64,000 nucleotides of DNA, from positions 7,998,001-8,062,000 of the forward strand of contig CAJFCV020000004.1 in NCBI GenBank assembly GCA_904066235.2. The letters run 5' to 3'. Source of the stretch: Bursaphelenchus xylophilus (taxonomy: Eukaryota > Nematoda > Chromadorea > Rhabditida > Aphelenchoididae). Of the stretch, positions 50,207 to 63,060 are shown in pieces. The notes beneath the pieces are model-generated. The model saw only the letters and a program-made list of their open reading frames with translations. It searched no databases and had not been told where the DNA came from. The translations under genes were made by a program, and so were the position numbers. Position 1 is the stretch's first letter; every line of letters begins with the position of its first letter.

Positions 50207-50502
50207 TAATACTCAATGTAGCTAATATTAATATCAATTACAGTATCATCGAGACTAGTTTATTATCAAAAAGTACCAGTTTGTTGATCAAGTTTGTAAA
50301 AATCAAGCGAGAAAAATAAACTATGGCATGATTCGACTAACTTCAATGTGATGAGAACAATATTGCCGGGGAATTGAATGTGAAAGTTGGGTAATAAATA
50401 GAAATTTAAATTAAGATATGACAAGAATAACAAAAATATATGAAAGATTTGGAAAAAATCACAGATCAATGAGTGTTGTCACGGTTGTAATACTTTTAAA
50501 AA
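50207..50502. other. Overlapping 3' ends of P450 gene E and the IP3 receptor gene
   Basis: The P450 gene E polyadenylation signal AATAAA is at 50315-50320 (+), and a minus-strand AATAAA (plus TTTATT) for the receptor gene is at 50259-50264. If both are used the two mRNAs overlap antisense by some 60-90 nt. Confidence 0.45.
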
Positions 50503-53500
50503 TCACGATCGGGTCATGTTCTCTACCAGTAGCTAAAAATTATATTGTTTTAGAGGCAAAAACAAGCGAAAATGACATAATTTTACGTAAAATAAGGCCA
50601 ACTTTCTCTAAAATATGCCCAAATACGGTCTCAAAATTAAACATAAGCCCTTCTCTAAAGGCTAAACGACTTACATGATTAAGTTCTTGAATTTTCCGGC
50701 TCAATTCAACGATGGTCCTCTGATTACTCCTCATTTGTTCTTGAAGATCTTTCATATCCAACTGGTCACTATCCACATTCTCTTCCTTCAACGAAATCGC
50801 TTGCATTCTCGGGAACCAATCCAGATTCTTCTTTTTTACACAATCGGCTACGTAACTTTCGGGTCCAGTGAATTCGGTTTCATCTTTTATTTGAAGCCAG
50901 ACAATAAAATATAGGTAATGCCAGAGGTTATGTTCGAATTCATTGTGCTCCTCAAAGGTTATGGCTTTGTTATCAAACCTAAACAATATTTGTACCAGAA
51001 GAATATTTAAATCGATCTTATACATGATTAAAACTCACCGTCCTCTTTCCAAGCCGCATATAAAGCATGTGTTCTTCAGAATATCCTCATTTTCGTTCTT
51101 TTCCGTACGCAAATCTCCAAACGTATCGATGATCACACCAAAAATCAAGTTCAGAACAATAACAATAAGAACTATGTAGAAGGAAAGATCATAGACGATA
51201 CGCCACATCCAGTACGGTTCCTAAACATCGAAAACTTAACTCAAAAGACCTTAGCTTACCTGAGGATGAACAGTTCTCAAGACATCGCCAATTCCTCCAC
51301 CATTTCTCATACCCCAATTCAAGGTCATCAAGATGCACATCCGGAGAGAACTACATGTAAGAAACTTGTCGTCCTCCTCTGAAATCTGCGGTGGAATCGT
51401 AGCGGGGCACTCAGAATCCTTGCTATCACATTGAGGCCAATCTGGAGGTTGAACGCTGACCAAAATATCATCATCCAGCTTCTCGACTTCTAATCGGAAA
51501 TCCTTTTGGAAGAAGATGTAGCCGATGATAGAGAAGTGATAAACCAAGATCAATCCCAATACCCCGGTCAAGATGATGGACTGCCAATTTCTGGTCACTG
51601 ATCGAATAACATTCCGTAAGGTTTCTTCGTTCACAACAATATCGAATAACTAAAAATTGCAAACTCTCAAAAACAATATTTTCACTTACCAACAGCGAGT
51701 AAAAGAAAGGATGGCAAAACACTCCGAGGGCACAGCATAACAAATAAACCAGATAATACCAAACTGTGGAATCGGTAAATCGCTCATTCCATCGACGATC
51801 GATCAAACCACGGTGTCCAACATAACTTATCAAATGTAAGCTTTTGTTTAGGATCTAAAATTCAAACAAAATAAAAAATTAGCATACAACTTACCTGGAA
51901 AAGGCCAAACAAGGCGATCGACGACTTGACTCCACATATGGCACTCATTATCATCATGAAACATATAATTACTCCAAATATTCCCAACTGAGAACGTAGA
52001 CTTGCACCGACAGTATCACTGAAAGAAGAATAATCTCAGAAATGTTATTCTAATCAAACCGTTATTTGCAATCCATCAAAATAATAAAAATTTTACCCTT
52101 CCTCCCAAGAAGTGTATAATTGATAACCAGCAATAACCATCGAGACATACAAAAACGGATTCCCCAGTCGAATCGAATCTCCAATTGGCGACTGATCGAA
52201 TGGATAACAAATCGCAATTATAATGTTGATCAATACTGCATTGAAAAACGCCATTCGTCCCCAAACTCGAAGTCTTTTTGTGATAGCACTAAGAAGTGGC
52301 TGACTTTGTAATTTCTTTTGCCATTTCATCTCATCGTATAATTCTTGCCATTTATCGAAGAAATCCGTTACTTTGGATCCTTGCGCATCCCTCTCTGTAT
52401 TTATAAATACATGAGCCTTGGTTTCCGGTGTAATATATGAGCAGACATCATGAATGGGAAATACGACTCTCTCCAATTTTCGGTCTGACCTGACGATTTC
52501 AATCTGAGCCGTGTGGGTTCGATAGAACTCGAGGGCATCTCGCATTGCGTCATTTGGAGCTTTAGATGGGTCAAGGAGTCGGGCCAATTCTTCATTATGA
52601 CGTGAGAGTTGGTGGGCGAGGATGTAAACATTATGTCCGACCTCTTTCGGGTCAATCAATGATGTAACTGTTGGGGAGACCACTGGACTTTCGGATTTTA
52701 CATCAGCTCGATTAATGGAGATCTCCGGAATCACTGGAGTTGAGGCTTTTCCATTCTAAAAAAGAATCATTAGATAAAAATACAACACTAGGCACTTGAT
52801 ACCTAAAACAACATCAAAATAGTGATTTATGCCTAAAGCGCAACTCAGAAATCAAGAAACTACTTACATTATGAGCGATTAATTGATGCTTGACCTTCGT
52901 AACCTTGAAATCATTTGAACTGGACATCTCATAAGCCTGAACAATAGCTTTGATCAATTGAGCGGGACCTCCGGATGTGTGGAACATGTTTCGAAGCACT
53001 CTCTCGGCGTTCTCACTGTCATGCCGACTCTCCATTATGGCCAAAAGTAACTTTGAAGCGTTACTTTTGATCTCCAAAGCAAGATCCATGTGTTCATCGG
53101 CCAAAGGCCGAATATCATTGAGGACAAGGGATATAATAATGTCCAACCCATTAGATTCATGCATGGCCAAAGTATTCTAAAAGAGAAATAAATCCACAAA
53201 GAATGCAAAACCCACCTGGTTTTCATGACAAGGTCCTTGACAAAACTCTGTCAACGTGATCAAAGTCTGAGTGATCAAGGAGAAATTGTGTTCTCCGATC
53301 TCTCCGAATACTCCAAGACTTCCTTTGGTGCTTCCACAGATTGTATCCAGGAAAGTTAAAGTTTCCCCGACCAGATTGTAGTCAGGTCGACTGTTCTGGG
53401 TTCTCAGGAAATTCTGGAGAACATTGTTGTGATTCTCGCAGAGCAATTGGAGGAATCGGAGGATTGGCTCAATGATGGAGACCTCAGTTGGAAGGTATTC

Positions 53501-56500
53501 ATTCGGTCTAAAAGTTTTCCAATAGAAATCTGTAACCTATCTTGGTAAAAAAATGTATAGCTCAAGATCAAAGAATTTCGACAATTTTTTCTCAACTTTC
53601 GGTGGAAACTGGTAGGGCGCAGCTCGCCACTGACAAAAATTTATAAATTCGGCGGGTTGCGGATTGATTATTCGCGCATAATGTAAAACATTCGGCTTCG
53701 TGGAAATTGGACAGAGTGAAATTCGACAGAGTGAAATTGGACAGAAATAATTTGGACAGAGCGTGGAAATTGGACAGAGTGAAATTGGACAGAGTGAAAC
53801 TCGACAGATTTTTTTTCACTGCAAAAAATAATTATTTGATGATTCAATATTGACATTTCGTACGATTGCAGCGAAAATCTGTCCAATATCACTCTGTCCA
53901 ATTTCACTCTGTCCAATTTCACCCTGTCCAATTTCCACGCTCTGTCCAAATTATTTCTGTCCAATTTCACTCTGTCCAATTTCACTCTGTCCAGTTTCCA
54001 CGAAGCCAAACATTCCATACGAATATCCCGTGCAGTAACTTACTTGTCGTCCTCATTGCAATCCATCGTACAAGGTAGGCTTGAAACATTAGAATAGTCC
54101 GAGGGTAATGGTTGTTTGGGACCACTTTCAAATGAGTTTTGCGCATTCAGCTTTGGATTGGGATGCAAGGTCTCTGTTAGAGGGCAATCCATCGAATAGG
54201 GGACGGGGGTCATTACAGTTGAGGCTAAAATTTATCCATTACAATATGACCAAATTAATTTTGATGATAACAAAACGATCATGAACAAAATAAAGTGTCA
54301 AACTGAGTAACAGTGAAGGGAGGAAACGTACAGCGTCGACTGATCGAAGTGGAAAGCGCTGAAATAGAAAAAATCAAATTTATGGGCACTGAAAATCAAG
54401 TGGCCAACAAAATCGCATTACTAAACCAAAGTAAAATAAGATTCGGAAGCCGTCTGGCCTACCTGATTTCCCACGATGACTTTTTTCCGACATCATGTCG
54501 CTTTTCAACCTGTTCTGCGCTGTCTGCAGTTTGTTAATCAATGCTCTGAAGAACTTGTCCGCCACTTTTTTATGTTTCAGACGTTCATAAAAGGTCATCT
54601 GAACCTCGTGATTACCCTCATAAAGAAGAGCTTTGGCCAACTGGCAGGCCTTCAAGAAGATCTCGCATGACGGTTCCATTACTATTAGGTCAATTACAAG
54701 ATCTGTAAAACCATAATGAGAACATGGGTCAGAAATGTTGACCAATCGCAAGCACTTTACTTACCAACCGCTCCAGCATCATTCAATTTACATTGGACTT
54801 GATACAATGACACATTTGTCAACGGTCTCAATTCATTATCGAAAATGTATTCTAAACGACAAAGATAACCTTGTACCGTAAGTGACTACCTTTCTTTTTG
54901 CCATCGGAATCTTTAATATTGCTCATAATGCTCTTCTGCCCGCCTTGAACCGCATCGATCCCAAAGTATCTTTGAAGAAGTTGCTTTCTCACAGATCTCC
55001 CCTTAAATTGTAAGTATTATAATCTCCCTACTCCGTATAGAGCCTAAGCACACCAAGCATTAGAGTTTGCGGAAAAAGAAATGGACGAAAGAAAAAGAGG
55101 AGGATAAAGGAACAGAAGGAGGAACAGTTCCGGAATGTTACTCATCAACTTCTTTAGTAAGACTACTAAGGAGTCGACGAAGTACAAGAGAAATGAGAGG
55201 AACACCAAGAACACAGATTACTTTTTCAATGAACACCTCATTCCCTTCCATGCCCAAGATCGAACTCTGGAACGCAGACTAAAATCTCATCGCAATGAAG
55301 ATAGAACAGTTGGACAATGTCATATTATACAATAGGGCAGTCGACTTACCTGCAGAATGAAGTTATGTTTGGCACTTGTGGCCATTCTACACAATGTAGC
55401 CAACACTCGACTACAAAGACCTTCGTGTTTTTGTTGGAGAAGAAGCTTACAATGTTGTATCAGCCTGAAGAGTAACAACATGTCTTTGTAAATATTGGTA
55501 CTCCTGTGATAAAGAAGAATAACTTACTTTGAACAGACACCTCCGTGTTCACATCGATCTCTCAACATACTGCCAATTGGGAACAGTTTATCCGGAAGAT
55601 GGAGAACATCAACCAAGACGGAACATTCCGCCCCTTGCAATGGCTGTAAGAAGATCCTCAGCTCGGCTATAAGCTGCTGGTAACACATTACAACATTGTT
55701 CATGCTGTCCACAGCTCGCGAGTACCTCGGGGCATTCAAAGTTCGATTAGTCCGAATGGATAGGGACTGCTGATTTCGCTGAAATTACGTTGATTTAGTT
55801 TCAGCTTACGATTTTATCGCTTACAGTGATAAATCTCGCTGAATGCGCTGCACTTTGCCATCGTTGTTTTGCAGTTGTGGCTGAGCTGACTGGAGGAAGC
55901 GCGTAACTTGTCAAAGGCACCACTCCCAGCTCATCCGCACACTTATTCAACCGTTTCGTACATTCAGCTACTCGATACCAATTCTTGGAATGGTTACTAC
56001 TCTTCAGTGGACCATTCTGAAGCTCCGTCAGTTGCTGAACAATATGAGTGAATCGTTTCTGATGTTGCTTGATATCAATCATTGGCTGTTGACTATACGG
56101 TTTTTCAAAGAATTTGATGAGAACTTCTGTCAGTTGCTGACAAACATATCTTTCTAAACTGATCAGCTCCGGAGTAGGTCGGGTTTCGCGGCTCAGTTTA
56201 TAAGAGAACTGTCGGATATCAGCCAAAATGTCATCCATAATTTGTTCCAGGTATTCAGCATTATTCGCGTCCTTTAGTTCAATGTCTGAATCGATATAAC
56301 AATGAAGCATGAACTGGAGGTAGACTGATTTCACTTCGACAATACATTCCTTGGCTGTTACTACTCGAACGATGTGGTCCATTGGTAAAAATGAAGCGCA
56401 TTTCAATTCCGTACTACTGTTTTTACCCTTGGTACACATAGCCATCAACCTTAACGATAATATTATAAGAATAAGCAATATAGCAGTAATTTGATTTCTC

Positions 56501-59500
56501 AACCTACTTAACGAGCTCAGTATGATATCGTAGCGGAGAGACCACGTCCAGATCAACTTCATTTCTCATCATTTCCAGTAACTGTTCGAAACTCGCACTG
56601 TCCACATAAAATGGACGGACTTCATCGGATGCCTTTCCAATCTACAGAAAAAGAAAAGATAAACATAATGAGGTGCAGTCCATACCTCTTCCACAATTTT
56701 CAGCTGGACACTGTCAATTTCTTTCTCACATGATGACACAACAACTTGTAAGAACTCTAAGAAGATCGCGTTCCTTTGTTTATGCTCTATCAATCCAACA
56801 ATATGTGATATCAGACTCTCCGAGACGTTCTCGCAGAGTTCTGGGTTATTCCGATAGACGGAAACTAATGTTTGGACTTCTTCGACCTAAAAGATTATCT
56901 ATTATTCCTTCGGTTCAATTAAAATTACAAGATTTTCTCTAACTTACCGTATTCACCGACAGCGACCCTTCTCTAGCATCATTATCAATCGAAACGTATA
57001 ATTGAAGGCGATTTTGATTTTCCTTGTTGTTCTTACAGAAGCTTCTTAAGAATTCGTGAGCCAACGTGACCAATTTTGGCATTTCCGTATCGTTCTTTTT
57101 GTCATAGGGAACAGAAAGGAATTCCAAAACGACCTCGAATACACGCATATTGCGTAGCAATTGTTGGTTCATCAAATCATTGCGAGTTCCGGAGATTCTC
57201 TCATAGCCTCGGAGATCCCGGGAATCTTCGAAACAGAGATTTCTCATTCGTTTTACAATCTCCTTGACGATTGGATAGGCGACAAGTGGGGCTTTGTCCA
57301 TCAGGTCATGCAAGGCAGTCGACATTGTGTCTCTTTCGCTGTTGTTGAAGAGCTGAAAAGAAGATGGTAAAATTCATAATTTTTCGTCGTAATTTCTTAT
57401 TTTGAAAGGCCAGACACGTACCTGCTGAACAAGTTGAACACACTTGATCTTGTTCTGAGGATAATGCTGCTTGATGAAATCGATGAAAATCTGCGGTGGA
57501 AGTGGTCCATTATCCGCCGAGAGCTCATTTAGGTCTTCAACAAGCCTTTCATGGTCAACCTCGTCCGTATTATCATTCAGTAGGTCGTCTCCACTCATAC
57601 TTCTTGATCTATCCACACTCAAATTCTTTTGTCGTTTTGTTGTTGATGCCACAGGCTTTCCAAAATGAACCCAGAGCTCACTTTTCTCGGTCAAATTCTT
57701 GAGTATAAAGAGATCCCGATCAATTTGGTGATAATTGTCAACATCTCGATTAGACACAAGTAACTGGACTTGTTTCAAATCCTCAATCAACTCTTGGTAT
57801 TGGTTGAAATGACGGAACAACACCTTTAACGCCATGCTCGTCAAAGGTGGATAGTCATTCATGGTCATTTGAAGCAGTATCCTTAGTAACTGTTGACCTT
57901 GTTCTCCATCAAAATCAAGTTCTTGCTCGGTCTTATCGAAGACCTCGGCTCTCATTTCGTTAACTATCTTCTCCGTGATCACCGGAGCTTCCAGTAACTC
58001 TCCGTTTTCATTACAAGGAAATTTGTTTTTGAAATAAGACAAGGCAACAGTAATCCGATAGTCTCGGCGGACATCCATAATGAACTAAATTAACTAAGGT
58101 TAAGCGGAACGGACATGTTAATCTACCTGAAGGAGTTCAACAACGATCAGTTTGGTCTGCAAGACCATCTCTCTACTCTCCTTGGCTTTGGCCGTCTCCT
58201 CGGCGTCCGAATCGCTGTGTTTCAGCGATGTCGGACGTTTCGGAGTTGATGTTGTAGTGGAATCGGTTGATGCTTGAGTGTTGAGCATTCCCCGTGTCAG
58301 TTGACGCATGAGTTTTGTGTGCGGAGCAAGACGTTCTGAAATCAAATCAAGTTGGAACGATGGAAGAGGTGACACACGAGAGGTTATCGACTGTTTCGGA
58401 GAGCAATCAGTGATTGCCAGGAGGTTCTGGGCGAGTTTTAGCAGTTCTTCGAAGGTGTAGAATCCGAATTGAGCTAGGGCTCGGGCTAGGTTGACTATCT
58501 GAAATCCACGTATTAGAATGCGCGATCTTCATAAACTATACCTCAAAAGTTAGACGATTCTGATCGCAGTAATGTGGTGACTCGGAGAGAACAACATCGC
58601 CATTAGAGTAAATACGTCTAAGTCCGGCCAAGTAGTCATCAACAACACCCAGAAGGCCCTTGAATTTTTCATGCTGTAGATGTCTAGAGGGCCCTGCGTC
58701 GGCAAAACTGGCAGTTAGATTGGAATGATAAGTCACAACATCAACTTGATTAGGAATATCTCGCCATAATCGAGCATGTCTGACGGCTGTTACTGGTGAA
58801 CCTCGAACAACATGCAGGTGAAGCATTAGTCGAGTGAAAGAAGCTCGGATGTCACAGGGAAGACGGGTGTCTGACATACATCTGAACGATGGTATTACAT
58901 GCGGCTCTAATTATAAGTTCTTACTGTAAAACAAGATCAATTGGGAGTTCATGACTGATATTCAACAACTTCCTCTCTGGCGGTGGATCAATCGCCAAGT
59001 ACTGTTGGTCTTGACACATCTGAGCGATCAAGCCAAGTTGATGACGATAGTAGTCGATCATATCTCGATCTTCTTGCGAGTTCGATTCTGCACATTGAAC
59101 TAATAACCGACAGGCGGTATTAGGGAAATTCCAACAGATATAGACGTCGGCTGTCTTCTTTCCGAAACTTGGAGCCAATTCGGTTTTCATGAAGATATCC
59201 CGGTTCTTTTCGCTGAGAACTGAGTTACAGATGAGCTCTTGGATCTTCTTGTTGGCTTCGTCTCGGCATACACAAAGATCTGCTAGGTAATCCAAGAACC
59301 TACAAGAAAGAGATCGTTGCAAAGAAGGTATTATTCAAAGGGCCACTAATTGATGTAAATCTCAAAATGACTTACTTTCCACATCTGTTGTTTCTCACCA
59401 GTTCGACGAACCTCTCCACATGCGGTGTTTTAACGTATTTTTCAAGTAATTTAGGGTTGTTGTGCAATACCGCGGTCATCGTGTCTTCAGCCAACAAGTT

Positions 59501-62500
59501 GAACCCTATCTGCTCTTGGATTTGGTCGAATTTCTCCGCCAGAAATTCTTGGTTCTTTCTGTAGCGAACTTGAGAATATCTTAAAAGGGAGTAACAGAGT
59601 TGGAACATCCTCCTGAAGACTTCATTCCTATTTTCCATCAGTTCTTGAGGTGACGCTAATAGTGGAGCTACTTCACCAACACCTTGACGAGGGAGGAATG
59701 GTGCCTTGAGAAGGTCGAAAACCTACAACAAGGAGCTTTACGGTCAATTATTGCGATCACATACCTTTCCAAGGACTCCTTGTTCTCTCAGAAGTTTTTG
59801 ACGGTCTCTCGTAGGCTCAAAGTCGATGATATTTAGTGGGTCAGTCATATGATTAGTGGTGTTAGTGACGAAGTAGATACATTCAATAAGTAGTTGCATT
59901 GTGAAACTAAAGTTTAAAAGTATTAGAGTTATTTTTAGTTGTCATCGTTTCTGTCTTGTCGATGACTTACTTGATAGGCTCTTTCCCCACAGTTTTTCCA
60001 CTTTTGATGACATTTATAAATTGATCCAGCGCTCGACAAGCATCATTCGCAAAGTCCAAGTCTCTAACCTCGTTTGGTGAAACTGGCGACAACGCAAAAG
60101 CCTCCTTGTCAATCTTGGTATGCTCACAGACAACTTTTACCCATCCTTTCTCATTCTTACTGGTATAGTAAAGGTTTTGCTTTAACGCAGGGTCTGTTGT
60201 GTGCAACCACCGACTCGTTTCCATATGTTGAAGTCTCACAAACGAATTGATAGGGACTCTCGCTTCTTTCGTGGAGGTCTTAGCACAAGGATCTAACAAA
60301 AACAATGTATCTTTTTCTGTGATCGAATCGTCAGCTGAACTTGGAACCAAAACATAAGGTTCATCTTCTCCTCTGGAGTCAAATGAACTGTCAATACTCA
60401 ACTGGACTCTAATGCCACTAGCCCGACGTTCAGTTGCGATTTGTTGCGCCATACTCATAGGGACAGCGGATAAATAAAGATCCGTGGCCAGATGTTTGAA
60501 CTTGATTTGGCGCCGCCAAGTCGCCGCTCCCCCTCGGAATGCCATCTCTTTGTTGTAAACCTAAATCGGTAATATTAATATACTATAAATTGCTCACCTG
60601 TATCTCCCATAATGCCCTGGAGGATGTAGCGTCTGTAGCGGAACTTCTGTTAGTCATTCGAAGGAATACCACGTCTCTTTTTGTCTTTGGATTCTTATCT
60701 AAAGTTAGGAATGTTTGTTGATCAGCATGGAATAATCGGACAACGTCGCCGGATTTGACATTATCTGGCCGGTTCTCATCGAATTGCAGATACACATTGA
60801 CCTGCCATTCGGTGAGTTCGTTGAGACAATTCACTTCCCAGCCAATATCATGATCATGTAAGCGGAAATGTGAAAGATGTAGTTGAAGTTTCGGTTGGTT
60901 ATTGTTGGAAGTGTTTGTGTGACCCGTTGTGTATGGAATGAGGCAAATTCTTTCACCGGACATAACCTGCAAAGACAGTAATTTGTATTATACGCTAATA
61001 AATGCGAGCAGTTGTGTATGCCAAATAGAGCAAGTTTTCTTACGTTATCACCGATAGCAACGTGTTTGTACACCGGTTCCACCGTGAACCAAGATCCTTC
61101 ATTACCCGTTCGATCCAAGTAAACCCGCATGGCATTCCGTTCTTGACGTGCCGGCGAGTTCCTTTGCATTGTCACATACTTGTCGGACTTGACATGGAGT
61201 AGTTGAATTGCTGACCCGTATTGAATGGCTGAGCCCATCATTTTTCGGTATTCGAGATCATTCTGTTCGCGTTCTTTTTCGGCCGCCACTATCAATTTCT
61301 TGAGCATCTCTTCATCGTAGGGCTCGTTGAGACAACTCTTCTTTTGCTCGGTCCAATATTGCTTTTGGGCGGCATAACGGTTCACCGGACAAATTCGAAA
61401 TAGACAATCTATAATTCAATTAACATTCGTGGCCTTGTCTCGGGTATCTTACCTCTAAAGGTCTTGGGTGGATTCTGAAGTCCCCCATTCCCTTCTTCTA
61501 CTATCAGTCGATCATCGACCAACCCTAGGGTCGACAGAAATCCCTCATGTTTCCGATCGGCCGACCCTCCATTTGGATCTAAAGCAAACAATGAGACAAC
61601 ATCACCGATTCGAAGGTGTGTCGAGTGGAAGGCATCAGTGGAAGCTGCCTGAGAGAATCGTTCTCTCAGCTGAAGAAGTCGATCGTCCATGACACTGGAA
61701 TAAAGGGGATCGTTAAGTAGGGTCGGCGAGACATGCCACCTCTCCAAGTCCACCAAACAGTCTCCCTGACATTGTCTTTTCGCAAAAAGTTTCCGTCGAT
61801 GTGTCCACGTTCGTCGCCGTTTTGTAGGCGGCGAAAGGATTGTGCCGGGCGGGGTGATAGACCCTCGATGTGGCGGGACTTTATCGATGGAGATCAGGTC
61901 AATCTCCTCGTCTTGGACACAAATTCGGACCGATGGAGATCTAGACATTCTGACGCCATAAATGGCCCTAGAGACCAATAATTTCTTTCTTCAAATTCCG
62001 AGATCAATCTTTAATTTCAAAATTAGACGCTTAATACACCCGTGAAGATTATGAATAGTCAGAATAGGATGAGTATTTGGAACGGATTGCTCATCGCAAA
62101 AGAAAACTTTGAAGTCAAGAAACGAAGAGGACGGAAATACGCATTTTTCATTGTCATACCAAAACTAAATCACCATATCTTTAACCCATAAACCAAAGCA
62201 AACACTATGGCTTGAAGGAAAGAAGATAACAAAAAATCTAGCTTTTGACGAGGAGTTTGAAACACTCAAAAAAGGATGTTTGGTTTACCAGATTACCCTA
62301 GAATGTAACTTGATCACAATAAATGGCCAAGCCTTATGTTAAAACAAAAAATAAGGCATGAGTGATAAAATTGGAGCGACCGGGAACCCGCAAAGTTAAA
62401 GATAAATAAATAAATTTAGGGCCGCGAGAAATGTGTGAAAGCGTTTATCGAAAAAAGGTGAGAACAATCGAAGAAGAGCAACAATTCCGGCCTAGCCGGC

Positions 62501-63060
62501 GAGAAATCATAATAAAAAGGAACAAGACAATAAAAAAAGTCCCGCTCGGAAAAGAATTCACCGAAAATATCATTCCGAATCCACCAAATATTGATAGAGA
62601 CGACTGAAAAAAAGAAGAAAGCTTATCGAAGCCGAGTAATAATTAAACACCCTGGGGCGACGGTCGGGAGAATTTGTGTCCATAAAACGGAATTCTATTC
62701 ATGTCTTTTGATAGCATCCAACTAATGTCATTTCAACCGTTTGGTGGACGGAGATTATGGTGAAGCTGTTGCGTAATGACGCCAGCCTCACTTGGAGTCT
62801 CATAACAAATGCTTAAGGGCCTTAATCGATGTCACGTCGAGAAAAGGGGTTGTATTTGTTGGGAGATTTTCGAGTATAAGGAAACATAATAAAATTCGGC
62901 TAATCAAGGTTACTCACCGGTCAAATATCGTGGATCGTCTCCTGCGGCCACGGGCGCCGGCGTCGAAACTGTTGAAGCGATGGATCAGCGAGTTGACGGC
63001 GTTAGGGCCTTGCGTTGGCGGCCTTGAGGCATAAGAAATTGAACGGCGCTTCTGGCTCGC
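50503..63060 (-). CDS. itr-1: Inositol 1,4,5-trisphosphate receptor (ITR-1), 5' partial
   Basis: ER-membrane calcium-release channel opened by IP3. It is a long multi-exon minus-strand gene; the most upstream exon found is 62918-63060, spliced in frame to 61453-61967. N-terminal MIR/trefoil modules and the IP3-binding core occupy about 62-58.5 kb (for example [12 protein letters not shown]). RIH-type helical repeats follow (58.4-53.2 kb). The RIH-associated domain includes [14 protein letters not shown] and [15 protein letters not shown] (about 53.0 kb). The six-segment channel lies at 52.3-51.0 kb with the selectivity filter GGGIGD at 51282-51302, followed by [11 protein letters not shown] and the linker [10 protein letters not shown] (about 51.05 kb). 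The C-terminal coiled coil is at about 50.7 kb. The likely last exon ends at 50503 (ENMTRS). One intron (53508-54043) carries a large repeat hairpin. The N-terminal extension ([14 protein letters not shown]...[14 protein letters not shown]) is basic and Ser-rich; worm itr-1 is known to use alternative 5' exons, and the start codon of this form is not located. Confidence 0.93.
53508..54043 (-). other. IP3 receptor intron containing repeat hairpin
   Basis: The intron between exons ending NEDDK and starting [10 protein letters not shown] has donor GTAAGT at 54043 and acceptor TTTTAG at 53508. It is 536 nt, unusually long for this gene, because of the foldback. Confidence 0.7.
53694..54007. repeat. 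Foldback made of 15-bp tandem repeats (TTGGACAGAGTGAAA)
   Basis: Left arm 53694-53809 and right arm 53877-54007 are near-perfect reverse complements (a few mismatches, plus about one extra 15-bp unit in the right arm). Each arm is itself a row of 15-bp units of the form TTGGACAGAGTGAAA, interrupted by two identically placed variants (AGAAATAATTTGG and GAGCGTGGAAA). The loop is about 67 bp. The order of variants is the same in both arms when one is reversed, so the whole array, not single units, was duplicated in inverse orientation. The array gives open frames on both strands encoding KLDRV-type and QFHSV-type repeats, which I regard as non-coding. Confidence 0.85.
62918..63060 (-). other. 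itr-1: Upstream coding exon of the IP3 receptor gene
   Basis: 143 nt open in one frame (47 codons plus two bases), preceded by GCCATTTTAG and followed by GTGAGTAACC. Joining the last two bases CG to the G at 61967 gives CGG and continues in the frame of the next exon. The GC content is clearly above its surroundings, as for other coding exons. It has no usable in-frame ATG, so a further 5' exon must lie upstream. Confidence 0.7.

Noticed and set aside
53694..54007. CRISPR-like array
   Set aside because: Units are contiguous without unique spacers, arranged as an inverted duplication, and in a eukaryotic intron.
53668..54018. Repetitive proteins (KLDRV, QFHSV repeats) on both strands
   Set aside because: They are translations of the 15-bp repeat hairpin inside an intron of the IP3 receptor gene.
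54313..54537. 74-residue + frame
   Set aside because: Antisense shadow of an IP3 receptor exon.
62792..63034. 80-residue + frame
   Set aside because: It overlaps the minus-strand receptor exon 62918-63060, which has splice sites and correct phase.
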